Shown: piece by piece, positions 31,457 to 41,426 of the stretch
Layout: every line of letters starts with the position of its first letter
Numbering within the stretch: the stretch's first letter is position 1
From: Mastigamoeba balamuthi
Taxonomy: Eukaryota; Evosea; Mastigamoebida; Mastigamoebidae
NCBI GenBank assembly: GCA_902651635.1
Contig: CACRSC010000084.1
Coordinates: 226,892-290,891 of the forward strand
Length of the DNA: 64,000 bases
Direction of reading: 5' to 3'
Notes under the pieces: generated by a model
The model's database searches: none
What the model was told of the DNA's origin: nothing
Seen by the model: the letters and a program-made list of their open reading frames with translations, nothing else
Position numbers and translations under genes: made by a program

Positions 31457-32957
31457 ATGCAGAAGACGGCGTCGATAGAGAAGGAGGACCTGCGCAAGTA
31501 CTACCACTTGCCCATCCAGGTGGTGGCCGGGGAGCTCGGCATATGCACAACAATGCTCAAGCAGCTCTGCCGCAAGCACGGCATCCACCGCTGGCCGCAC
31601 CGCAAGGCACGCCCCACCCCTCCATCACCCGGGCCACCACGCCGCGGCCCGCTGCGGCCCGTCCGGCCACCGCGCACCGCGATCGCGGGCCCGGCAAAAG
31701 GCGGAAAAATCGCGGCGCTAAAATATCTTCCGGGGCCCACAAAGGAGAGAATTTCCCAATTAACCGACGACTGCATTAATTGCTCCATGCGGGCAAATAG
31801 ATCCAGAGCTTGAACAACGCCATCATGCAGCTCGAGACGATGCTGGCCAAGCCCGACCTGCCGCCGGACGTGCGCCAGCAGCGCCTGGAGGAGCTCGCGA
31901 CGGCGCACGCCAAGAAGCGGCTGATCCTCGAGGACCCCAACGCCGAGATCGACATCGGGCAGACGCGCGACCCCGCCAAGATCTCGTCGCTGCTCTCGAT
32001 GGCCGGCCTCAACCTCAGCGACTTTGACGACACGGCCTCACCCGTGGTCGCCGCCTCGCCCTCCTCGGGGCTCTCGGTCACCCCCTCGCGCGCCGAGACC
32101 CCCCAGCAGCCCGCGGGCGCGCTGCAGGCGCCGTCGGCGGTGGCCGCGGCTGCGGGACAGCCGCCGTCGCCCGTGTCGTCGCCGCCGCTGCTCAAGAGGC
32201 CCAAGCACCACTCGGCGCCCGGGGCCTGCGAGACGGACCCCCTGCAGTCGATGCGCGGCACCAAGCGCAACGCCATGCGGCTGCCGCAGCCGCTCTGCTG
32301 CGACGTCCCGATGCAGGGCGCGTCGCCGCTGATGCTGCCCGCGCCGCCGTGCGTCCCCGCGCCCAGGCCCTCGCCGATGCTCTGCGCTCCAGCGGCTGGC
32401 GGCTCCCAGCAGCAGTTGCAGCTGCAGGCGCACCAGCACAGGGCCGACGGCACCTGCTGCCCCGAGTGCGACTCGCTGCGCCAGGACCTCACGGCCCTCA
32501 AGAGTGCGCGCACACAGCTCCCCGGGGGCCAGGACTCAGCTTCTCTCGCGCAGCGTCGTTCGCCAAGGTGGCGGAGGAGAGGGACGCGCTGCTGGAGACG
32601 GTGGCGCAGATGCAGGTGCAGAGCCGCGTGGCGGGGCTGGTGGCGCAGCGCGTGTCGCGCTACGAGGAGATGGCGGCCGAGTACAACCGCCTGGTCGCGG
32701 AGAACACGCTGCTGTCGATGATGCTCGAGGGGCGCAGGGACGACAGCACGCTGCCGCCCATGCAGGCGCCCGTGCTGCCGCCGCCGCAGGGGCAGTTCCT
32801 GCCGCCTGTGCCCATCTCGCCCGTGTCGCAGTTCGGGGGCCCCGGGGCGCCGTCTGTCGCGGGGGCGGCACCCGGGATGCCCGTGCCGCTGCGCGTCAGG
32901 GCGTGGTCGTCGCTCGCCGCCGGCCTCAACGCGGGAGGCGTCCGCGGCGACTCGTGA
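31457..32957 (+). CDS. RWP-RK domain transcription factor
   Basis: Exons 31457-31606, 31801-32503 and 32554-32957 give 418 aa. Residues about 10-62 form a full RWP-RK domain: LRKYYHLPIQVVAGELGICT, TMLKQLCRKHGIHRWPHRK, then IQSLNNAI across the first junction. RWP-RK proteins bind DNA through this helix-turn-helix (plant NIN-like and RKD factors, also known in amoebozoans). A Pro/Ser/Ala-rich middle is probably disordered, and a coiled coil (AEERDALLETVAQMQ to RLVAENTLLSMM) near 300-350 suggests dimerisation. Intron 1 (194 nt) is best explained by a GC donor (AAG/GCACGC); no GT donor restores RWPHRK-I. That intron also contains AGATATTT in reverse, so an internal promoter is conceivable. Confidence 0.88.
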
Positions 32958-33617
32958 AGACGGAGAAGGAACCGGTGGGGGGCGGGCGCAGCAAGTCAAG
33001 TGTGTTGAGAGAAGATCGTCAAACAAGTTAAACAATGCGCCCGGAAGGAGTCCCGGGGCACCCCCTTATCGTGGGTGACGGGCCCTTGCGGCTCCTGACC
33101 GGGCGCGACATGGACAGGCACATAGAAAACCGAAAAAGGACCCAATGCAAACGCTTATGGACATTGAGTCGTGCACCCCCACACAACCCAAGCAATTCCA
33201 TGCCAAACACAAACCCAAGCAAACCTCAGTATTATTTTTCCAGCCACAACCCAATCAGCCAAGGGCGGGCGGGGGCCGGGGATCAGACCGATCTTGTATC
33301 TTTCCAGAGATATTTAAAGGAAGAAACCCCGCGGAGGTCAACACTCAAAACACCCCCGCACCGATCGCGATATTCTTGTGGGACCCTTCCCCTCTCCCCC
33401 ACGCTTGCACCCGCACCGGGGATCCCCGCCCGCCCTCCCGGCCCGTTCCACCCGGTTCACCGCCGGTTTCCCGCCCTCGCGCCCAGCGCAGCCCCCACCC
33501 GCCGGCGGCGCGCACAGCTGAGGACAGCAGAGGGCCCACGCAGCCCTCCCACCACCCGCGTATAATCCACAGACCACTGCGCGCGCGACCACCGCCCGCA
33601 GCAACCGCCACACCCCG
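32958..33617. other. Intergenic region with AGATATTT motif
   Basis: A/T-rich centre with AGATATTT at 33308-33315 running into TAAAGG, about 300 nt before the MIB-HECT start; then a long C-rich leader. No coding frame of its own. Confidence 0.5.
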
Positions 33618-33887
33618 ATGGGCAACACGGGGGCGTCGATGCCGCGCGGGCCCCCGATGATCGCGACGCCGTCGTCGTCGTCGTCGTCGGCGGCGCCGGC
33701 GGTGCAGGCGCAGCCGCCGCGCAACAACACGGCGGCGCCGTCGTCGCCGATGAGCGTGGCGTCGTCGGGGCCCTCGCCGCCGCCGCTGGCGCGGTCGCTG
33801 ACGGCGTCGGCGCCCATCGCTGCGCCGGTGACCAACGAGCGCCAGGGCCCGTCGTCGGCCGACGCCCCGACGCTGCTGGCGCCACCA

Positions 33888-33918
<31 letters not shown>

Positions 33919-36900
33919 GGAACAACACGGGCAGCTGCGGCGGGTCGCACGGGGGCAGCAACACGCCGCGCAAGGGGTCGGGCGCGCGCAAGGACAGGGA
34001 CGGCAACGCGCCGCCCGAGTGGCTCGTGGGCCGCAAGGTGCGCAGGGCGCCGGCGTGGCGCTGGGGCGACCAGGACCAGCACGGCACCGGCACCGTCACG
34101 GGCGTCCTCGAGGACCCCGGCTGGGCCTCTGTCGAGTGGGACTGCGGCCTCCGCAACCGCTACCGCTTCGGCCACCGCCGCTTCTTCGACGTCTTTGTGG
34201 TCCCGACGCTCCGTGCGCTGCCTTCCCCTGCGCATCTCACACCCCTTTCTTTTTCAAAATTCGGGGGCGCTGAAACACGCTCAATACCCGCTAAAAAAAA
34301 CAACGCGGCCCAACAGCGGCGGAGAAGCCGACGGCGGAGCAGATGGTGGGCAAGAGGGTCAGGAGAGGGCCCGACTGGGTGAGCGGCGCGGACGACGGGT
34401 TCGGCCTCGGCACGGTGCAGGGGTTCGAGGAGTCGCTGCTGCGCGTGCAGTGGGACACTGGCCACCACGGCGACTACCGCTGGGGCGACGGCGCCTTCGA
34501 GCTCGCCCCCGCCGCGCGTGCGCCCGATTCCCAGCTTCCCGGATTCTAATTCCATATCTTGGGGGAAGAGAAAGATACTCAAATCTGCAAACGCGCGATA
34601 ATATCACCTGGCAGACAATGAGATACCCCTGGAGGAGGTCGTCGGCAGGCGAGTCGCGCGAGGCCCCGCGTGGAAGTGGGGCGATCAGGACGGCAACCAG
34701 CTGGGCGTGGCGGTGGCCGTCGTGGGCCGCAGCTGGCTGAGCGTCTACTGGGACAACGGCAGCAGCAACCGCTACCGCTGGGGCGCCGAGGGCGGCTGCT
34801 ACGACCTCGACATCGTCCCCGAGTCGGGCGTCGGCAACCTGCCCTCGCAGCACGTCATCGGGCGCCGCGTCCGGCGCGGCCCCGCGTGGGAGTGGGGCGA
34901 CCAGGACAGCGGCAACGGCCTCGGGCGCGTCACGGGCCCCGCGTCGATCGCCGGCTGGGTCAACGTCCGCTGGGACAACGGCCGCGAGAACCGCTACCGC
35001 TGGGGCCTCAGGGGCCAGTTCGACATCACCCCCGTGCTCGAGAACGGCTCGGCGCCCCAGAAGGCGTCGGAGACCGTCGGCAGACGCGTCCACAAGAGCG
35101 CTGCCGCCACGGAGCTGCCCGCGGGCCCGGGGACCGTCACCTACGCGTTCCCCTGCGGCTGCCACGTCATGGTGCGCTGGGACCAGACCGGCGCCGAGGC
35201 CCCCGCGTCGTGGGGGTCGATGGGCGTCTTCGACGTCGACGTCGAGGGCGCCGTCTCTGTCTCGCCGGCTCTGGCAGTCCCGACGGCGGTTCACGCGGTG
35301 CCGGCGCCCGCGATTCTCGAGCAGCAGCTCTCGGGGTCGCCGGGGACGCCGTTCGCGGTGGACGCCAACGCGAGGGCGATCGAGGTGGCGCCGTCGCCGC
35401 CGCCCGGGGTGCCGATCACGTCGATGACGGCCGAGGAGCGCGACTCGCTGAGCACCGCCTACGTCTTCATGGCCCAGCGCGACCTCGGGCTCGCCGGCGA
35501 CCTCATCGTGCTCGCCACCGAGACTGTCAACGCTGTCCGTTTGCCATTGCTCTCCCCCATTTCATACCCCCCAGTCTCTGTATGCCTTTTTGTTGTTACT
35601 GTGCAATTGCTTTTGTCCCACGTTTACCGCTGTTTCCCCTACAATCACACGGGTTTCCCCCTCACCGCGCTTGTAAGTGCTGTATGCGCGCGTCCTAATG
35701 GGCCACGATCCGAGATGAGCGCGTTTGCAGCTGTGTGGGCTTCGGCACACTTACACTGACACGTCGCTTGCGCAGATGTGCGAGACGGGGACGTTCCCGT
35801 CGTACGACCAGTTTGCGCAGAGGCTGATCTGGCTCACGCGGCAGCAGAACATGCCCACGTCGGCGCCGCTGGTGCCCGCACTGGCCTACTCGCCCTCGTC
35901 GCGCTCGCGCCCGCCGTCTGTGGGGCTGCCGACGGCGACGGTGGCCGCGCCCGCCAAGCCGCCGGAGCCCAAGGTGAAGCCCATCACGCCCGAGCAGATC
36001 GCCGAGGTCGTGCAGAGCGTCGCGGCGATGGGGTTCCCGTCGCAGGTGGCCAACCAGGTCGTCAACATGCTCGTGCAGGAGAAGAAGGTCCTGCCGTCGC
36101 CCGAGGAGGTCACCGACGTCGTCGTGACGATGATGCTCAGCTCGCAGAAGACCGACGCCGGCGCGGGCGGCGACGCGGGCGACGGGGCCGCTGCCGAGGC
36201 GCCAGTCGTGCCGCCCGAGGCGCTGTGGAAGTCGATCTGCGGGCACGTGACGATGCTGGTGCCCGGGTTCCCCTGCATCCAGCCCGGGGGCCTCTTCCCC
36301 AAGGAGCTGGCGGCGGCGGCGCTGTCGGACCGCAGGGCCGCGTTCCTCGAGATGAAGAAGATACAGTTCCCCGACAAGGGCGCGTTCAACAGGCTCTTCC
36401 GCTCGTCCAAGATCTACTACGACTCGTCGCGGCCCATCTCGTCGGTCGTGCGCGCGGTGACCAAGGGCAGCGGCGACTTCCTGCGCGGCAACGTGACGGT
36501 GCAGTGGGACAAGGAGATCTCGGTCGACGTGGGCGGCGTCAGCAAGGCGCTGCTGCAGGACTTTGCGCGGCACTGCCAGGAGCAGCACTACCTGCGCAGC
36601 GCGGGCAAGAACGCGGCCATGTACATCAGCTACGAGGCGCTCGACGACCCCGACGCCTGCGTGTTCTTCCACGCCGTCGGGCGCCTGGCGGGCTTCGCGC
36701 TGTACAACAACGAGAACGGCTTTGTGCTGCCGCTGCGCCTGGCGACGGCGTTCTTCAAGGTCGTGCTCGGCAGGCCGCTCGAGGCCGAGGACCTCGACGA
36801 GATCGACCCGTTCCTGTACAAGGGCCTGCGCCAGCTCTGCGAGTACCAGAACTCGATCGAGGACTCGGAGCTCTACTTCAGCGTCACGCGCTACGACCGC

Positions 36901-37467
36901 GCGTACCCGCTCAAGGAGCGCGGCGGCGACATACAGGTGACCAAGGAGAACTTTGTCGAGTACTGCACGCTCTGCATGATGACGCGGCTCGGCTGCCACA
37001 AGCACGCGCAGGAGATGCTGCGCATGTTCGCCAAGGGCCTCACGGAGGTCGTGCCCCAGCAGCTGCTCGAGCTGCTGAGCCCCAAGGACCTGCAGCTCAT
37101 GGTCTGCGGCGACTGCCGCGTCTCGCGCCGCGACCTGCTCGCCAACGTGCGCTGGCGCAGCGCGGCGGCCGACAAGCGCGCGGCGCACAAGACGCGCGAG
37201 TGGATGGTGCGCGCGATCGACAGGGACCTCTCGGAGGAGGAGCTCTCGGCGCTGTTCAAGTTCGTCACGGGCAGCGAGGCGGTGCCCGCCGGCGGCTGCG
37301 CGTCGCTGACGATCATCGTGGACCTCAAGGACATCAGCGGGTCGTACAGGCCCGTGGCCCACACGTGCTTCAACACGCTCGACCTCCCCATAAACTACAA
37401 GAACCAGGCAGAGCTCCTCGAGCGCCTGCGCGAGGCCATGCACACAGAGGGCTTCCAACTCCGCTGA
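33618..37467 (+). CDS. MIB-repeat HECT E3 ubiquitin ligase
   Basis: Four exons (33618-34212, 34317-34517, 34615-35534, 35776-37467) in phase encode 1135 aa. A Ser/Pro/Ala-rich leader of about 130 residues precedes four MIB/HERC2 domains (GRKVRRAPAWRWGDQD; GKRVRRGPDW; GRRVARGPAWKWGDQDG; GRRVRRGPAWEWGDQDSG) and a fifth degenerate repeat (GRRVHKSAAATE). Each ends in a W..G...RYR or similar strand. A helical UBA-like segment near 642-695 contains MGFPSQVANQVVNML. The C-terminal 350 residues are a HECT domain with the thioester Cys about residue 1103 (HTCFNTLDLP). It would accept ubiquitin from an E2 and transfer it to targets chosen by the MIB repeats. Mind bomb pairs MIB with RING, and HERC2 pairs MIB with RCC1 and HECT; here RCC1 is absent. 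The gene converges on the transglutaminase. Confidence 0.92.
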
Positions 37468-37673
37468 CCCTCTCTCTTCCCCTCTCTTCCCCAACTCCAA
37501 ACCCCCTCCCCTCCCATTCACAAGCCAGCAGCAGCAGCCAGCATCATCCCGCGGAGTAATAATCAAACTGATGCCTTTGTTTTTGCCAGGACCGCTCTCT
37601 GCAGCTGCAGAGCCCGTGCATCCTTGCCCGGAACAGCACTAAATCGGTATGGTACAACAACGCAGGAGGCGGC

Positions 37674-39591
37674 CTAGTAGGCGAAGAGCAGGGTCGGGCT
37701 GCTCGAGGGCAGCGCGTAGCGGTTCCAGAACACGACGGAGCCGGTGGCCGTGTTGGTCACGAAGAGCCTGAACCAGATTACGTTGCCTCCCCAGCTCGCG
37801 CTGTCCCACGCGAAGCTGTGCGTCGTCGAGAAGGGCGACGACGGGCCCACCGACGCCGTGTACGACTTGGAGTAGAGCAGGGCCTCGCCGCACGAGACGC
37901 AGCCCCCGCCGGCTGCGACCACCGTCAGGACGCTGACCTTTACGCTCTTGGAGGACTGCAGCGTGTACGAGAAGAGACCCGGAGAGCTACCGGCGTCGAT
38001 CGAGACCCTGGAGACGGACAGCGGGAGGTCGGACGGGGGCCCCGCTGGCGCTGCAGGCTCGCTCGACGGCCTGTAGTCCCCCGTGATGTCCACGGAGCTG
38101 CCAGGGTTCGAGATCTGCCTGGGGGTGAGCTGCACAGTCGCGGATAGAGGAGAGCGGCGGGTACATCTGGCGTGTAGACGTGTGGCAGCTCGAGCTGGTC
38201 GTCCTTGGAGATCTGGTACATCTGGACGCCGTTCCAGATGTTGACCAGCCGCGACCACGTCTCCGAGCGGAAGAAGGACACGTCGTACTGACCGTCCACC
38301 TGCCCACGCACCGCGGTCCGAGGCCCCGGGCCCACGGCGTACGTGGAGTCGATGGCCTGGAACTGGCCGACGCGGTGCACTCCCGACCAGTCGGCCCTGC
38401 GCATCCAGCACTCGTTCCAGTTGTGAAAGTTCCTGCGAGGGCGCCCCGTGAGGACCTCCTGGAAAGGCTTCCCGGGGCGTACCACCACATGTCCGCAGTG
38501 CCTCCTCGGAGCCCTGCGCTCGTGTAGAATAGGCGGGTGTAGTAGGACCCGTCCTGGTTGTGTGGGCACGGCGCGCACATGACCTGCCGGGTCACGATGC
38601 CCACGGCCCTCAGGGTCGTCGTCAGCGTGGCCGCGTAGACCCAGCACTGCGCCCACTTGACCGGGTTGTAGCCGTTGTTAACGAACGTCGCCATGATGTC
38701 CGGGGTGCTCGACCACGCCCGCGGGTCGACGCCGGACCCCACGAACTGCGACGAGTCCCACGCGCCCCAGAGCGAGTTGCTGACCGAGATCTGGAGCGAC
38801 CGCGACACGAGAACGGGGTCCGACAGAGCAGCTGACCCGAGGCCCGAGAGGAACCACTGCAGCACCTGTAGGACCACAGCGTCGAACTGGCCATAGTTCC
38901 ACACCATCCCCTGCCCGCTACCAGCGTTGCCGAGATAGACGGTCCCCGAGGTCTTTAGCAGCGAGGCCGCGCGCTCGGACGAGTCCTGGCAGTACACGGG
39001 GTCCGTCGAGAGCCAAGGGTTGAACACGACGAAGAAGTCCTGGGACAAGGCCACGCTCGAGGCCGCCGTCCCCTGGCTCAGGACGACGCTGCCACTCGTC
39101 TGCCCCACGGGAGCTGCTGCTGGCACGGTACAAGATATCGTGTACGTGGTGGTCCCGGACACGCGAGACAGCGTCTGGCCCGCGGGGGTGAACGTGGCGA
39201 ACTTGAGGAGCGCCGAGACGCCCTGAGGGAGCGAGGACGCCGCGGTGAAGGAGACAGAGATGGGCCCTCCTCTGCGGACCACGACGATCCCCGACGACGA
39301 GTACGGTGCGTTGTTGGCCTTCTGGTTGGCAGCCCGGCGGCAGTCTGTCGACTGTATGCGCGGAAGCTGCGAGCCGACCAGGTACGTGCCGCCAGCAGAG
39401 GTGTTTGCGACTTCGTCAGCAGGGGTGCTCCCACTTGCGGAATCGATCGCGGCCAGCTGGTCCTCAGCGCCCGAGCGGGACGACGGGCCGTCGAGCCCAT
39501 GGGGTGAGCTCGCCACTTCAGCACCCCCGGCAGCGGGAACAACGAGCAGGACGCAGATGGCGACCGCCACAAACAGGAGGGCGTTGCGCAT
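37674..39591 (-). CDS. Secreted transglutaminase
   Basis: Exons 39591-38483, 38432-38165 and 38129-37674 give 610 aa in phase; introns are 50 and 35 nt. The start is the ATG before RNALLFVAVAICVLLVVPAA, a clear signal peptide. The transglutaminase core has the catalytic triad: Cys about 316 in WAQCWVYA, His 373 in NFHNWNECWM (formed by the first junction) and Asp 398 in FQAIDSTY. An N-terminal beta domain (about 90-200) and a C-terminal beta-sandwich (about 480-610) frame the core as in animal and Physarum-type enzymes. Predicted action is Ca-dependent glutamyl-lysine cross-linking outside the cell or in the secretory route. Confidence 0.92.
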
Positions 39592-39822
39592 AGAAGAAGG
39601 CAAACTGGTATGCCCTTTTCGTCAGGTCCTTCTAACCGTCATAGATCTCATTAAGCCTCGTGCCATCTTTTGCTTCTCCGAAGGCAAATCCCTGCAGTTT
39701 CATCATGCTCTCTCCATTCCTTCGCGTGCGATCCCCCAGGCACACATTATGCTCAGAAAGGATGCAGCAGAACATTCAATGTTCTGGCCCATGTGAGAGC
39801 GTGCCTAGTCAGTGGCCGATGT

Positions 39823-39933
39823 CATGAGAATTCAATCATACCTGCTCTGAAGATCCCGCCCGCTTCACGAAGGACAGATTCGTTCTTCCGGAACACCAGC
39901 AATCTTCAGAGACGGTATGATTGAATTCTCATG
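39823..39933. repeat. Small MITE-like inverted repeat
   Basis: Arms 39823-39854 and 39902-39933 are reverse complements at 30 of 32 positions (CATGAGAATTCAATCATACC at the outer end), around a 47-nt centre. It is A/T-rich in a GC-rich genome and lies just upstream of a promoter. No coding content or obvious target duplication. Confidence 0.7.
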
Positions 39934-39940
39934 AAATGAA

Positions 39941-40042
39941 ATCTCTGGATGCAGAAATCATGAGAATGGAAACGGAAATCTGTGAGTTTGGATGTGCGCC
40001 CAACATTTCCCGCACCTCCATACTTCCATAAATAGCTTGCTG
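39941..40042 (+). promoter_or_regulatory. Promoter shared with the 44-kb paralogue
   Basis: Blocks ATCTCTGGATG, AATGGAAACGGAAATCTG, TGTGCGCCC, TTCCCGCACCT and CCATAAATAGCT occur in the same order upstream of the paralogous gene. The TATA-like CCATAAATAGCT (40026-40037) is 48 nt before the ATG. Confidence 0.7.
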
Positions 40043-40085
40043 GCCGCTGGCTGTGCCTTTTCATAAATAACTCCGGATAAGAAGT

Positions 40086-40754
40086 ATGGAGGCGTTTGGA
40101 GTTGTTGTGGGGCTCGGAATCGCGAGGGTCCTGCTCATCGTGCTGTCGATCCCCGCGGTGGCCCTGCAGCGCCAGATCTTCTACGATCCCTCAGACATCG
40201 TGGGCTCCGTGTGCGACGACGACTATGGGATGTTCTGGGGCTTTGCCGAGCTGTCCATCCCCTTCTGCATCGCCTATGGCACTCTTTGCACTGCGTGCTC
40301 TGTCCTCTCCCTTGTCGTTGCCCGCAGGTCATCCAGGTGGAGCAGCCTCACCAGTACGCACACATCCGCCTCCTTTTCAGTCGGGGTATGACAGCAGAAT
40401 AATCGCCCTGTTCTTGTCGCAGAGAGGAAAGTGTGTCTCTGCACACAGACTGCACTGACTGTCGGGTCCGCGCTGCTCTGTATCCTAATGATCGCTCTCT
40501 GGAGTTTGATCAGAGGAGAGGGCAACCCGAGGAGGCACTGCAACACGTCACCACACCACATGGCACATTGGGCGAGTGAGTCCATTGTTTTCGTGTCCTC
40601 TGCTCTGTGTGCTGTTGTTGGCGCTCTGTTTGCGATAAGCTGTGCGTGTTTCGGTGCACTGCCTATGGCCAAGGACGACGTCAGCCCATTCACAACTGCA
40701 TTCGACACCAACCCACTGGAAAACCAGAAGGAGATTGACAACCTCTGCCCCTGA
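40086..40754 (+). CDS. Small four-helix membrane protein, copy 1
   Basis: Two exons (40086-40353, 40423-40754) give 199 aa. Four hydrophobic helices are visible: GLGIARVLLIVLSIPAVAL; SIPFCIAYGTLCTACSVLS; TVGSALLCILMIALWSLI; SIVFVSSALCAVVGALF. CDDDYGMFWG lies in the first loop and RGEGNPRRHC in the third. The layout is tetraspan-like, but tetraspanin CCG and claudin W-GLW-C-C signatures are absent, so the family is unknown. The paralogue at 44421 has the same intron position and phase and the same first-exon length. Confidence 0.8.
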
Positions 40755-40877
40755 CACAACTAACACACACCGATAGCACCCTATCACAATACACTGTCCA
40801 TGGTGCCCCCATGTCTGAGTGCACTACTTCATGTACAAAAGTATTGCCTTCACTCCACATTTCAACAATTGGAGAGA

Positions 40878-41180
40878 TCATGCCAAGGAAGAAGGACCGG
40901 AGCTACAGCGAGGACAACTCTGCCATGATCTCGATGTTTGTCACTATTGGCAACCAGTGGGTGTGATTCTTCTGCGGCATCAGTTCAGGCAACGAGAAGT
41001 CTTCGTACCTCACGGTCCGCGACCCCAAGTTCAGATACTACCAGCTCTGCCTCTCGTGCGCCTGCGGCAGGGCTCTGAGCGAGATCATACAGTACAGGCA
41101 GGATGCACCTGTCCACGGCTTCACGATATTTCTGGGCAGCATCAAGACGCTCCTGATGGTCGGTCCCTACACTTGGGACG
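40878..41180 (+). pseudogene. Relic of the PLAT-channel gene's Cys-rich exon 7
   Basis: Translation from 40880 gives KKDRSYSEDNSAMIS, VTIGNQWV, a TGA stop, FFCGISSGNEKSSYLTVRDP, RYYQLCLSCACGRALSEIIQ and YRQDAPVHGFTIFLGSIKT, about 80% like residues 1860-1960 of the intact giant gene. It is closer to the intact copy (which has IIQYRQDAPV) than to the decaying one. Similarity starts at an ATC-ATG inside that exon and fades by about 41180. The fragment is on the opposite strand to both full copies. Because both ends fall inside one exon, a DNA or RNA origin cannot be told apart. Confidence 0.85.
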
Positions 41181-41426
41181 CGGCGCTCCGGGAGAAATCT
41201 GGGGTGCACCAGAAGCGCCAACCTTGTTTGTGGTCATCCGGTGAATAACTGCCAACGTAGAGAAATTCAGCAATCGGATAGTCAGGCCACCATTTACGCG
41301 ACTACATGTTGACGGGTATTGCATCAGCTCGATAACGTGCGAATATTTCAATTGCAATTTCACCGTGATATTGCTTGCTGGATTTGACATAAGGGCGGGA
41401 TAATCTGCATTTTTCCCGCGCGAAAA

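Noticed and set aside
35695-37566. A 623-codon open frame on the minus strand opposite the MIB-HECT exon
   Set aside because: It mirrors the third-position GC bias of the HECT exon, is Arg/Leu/His/Val-rich and has no recognisable domain.
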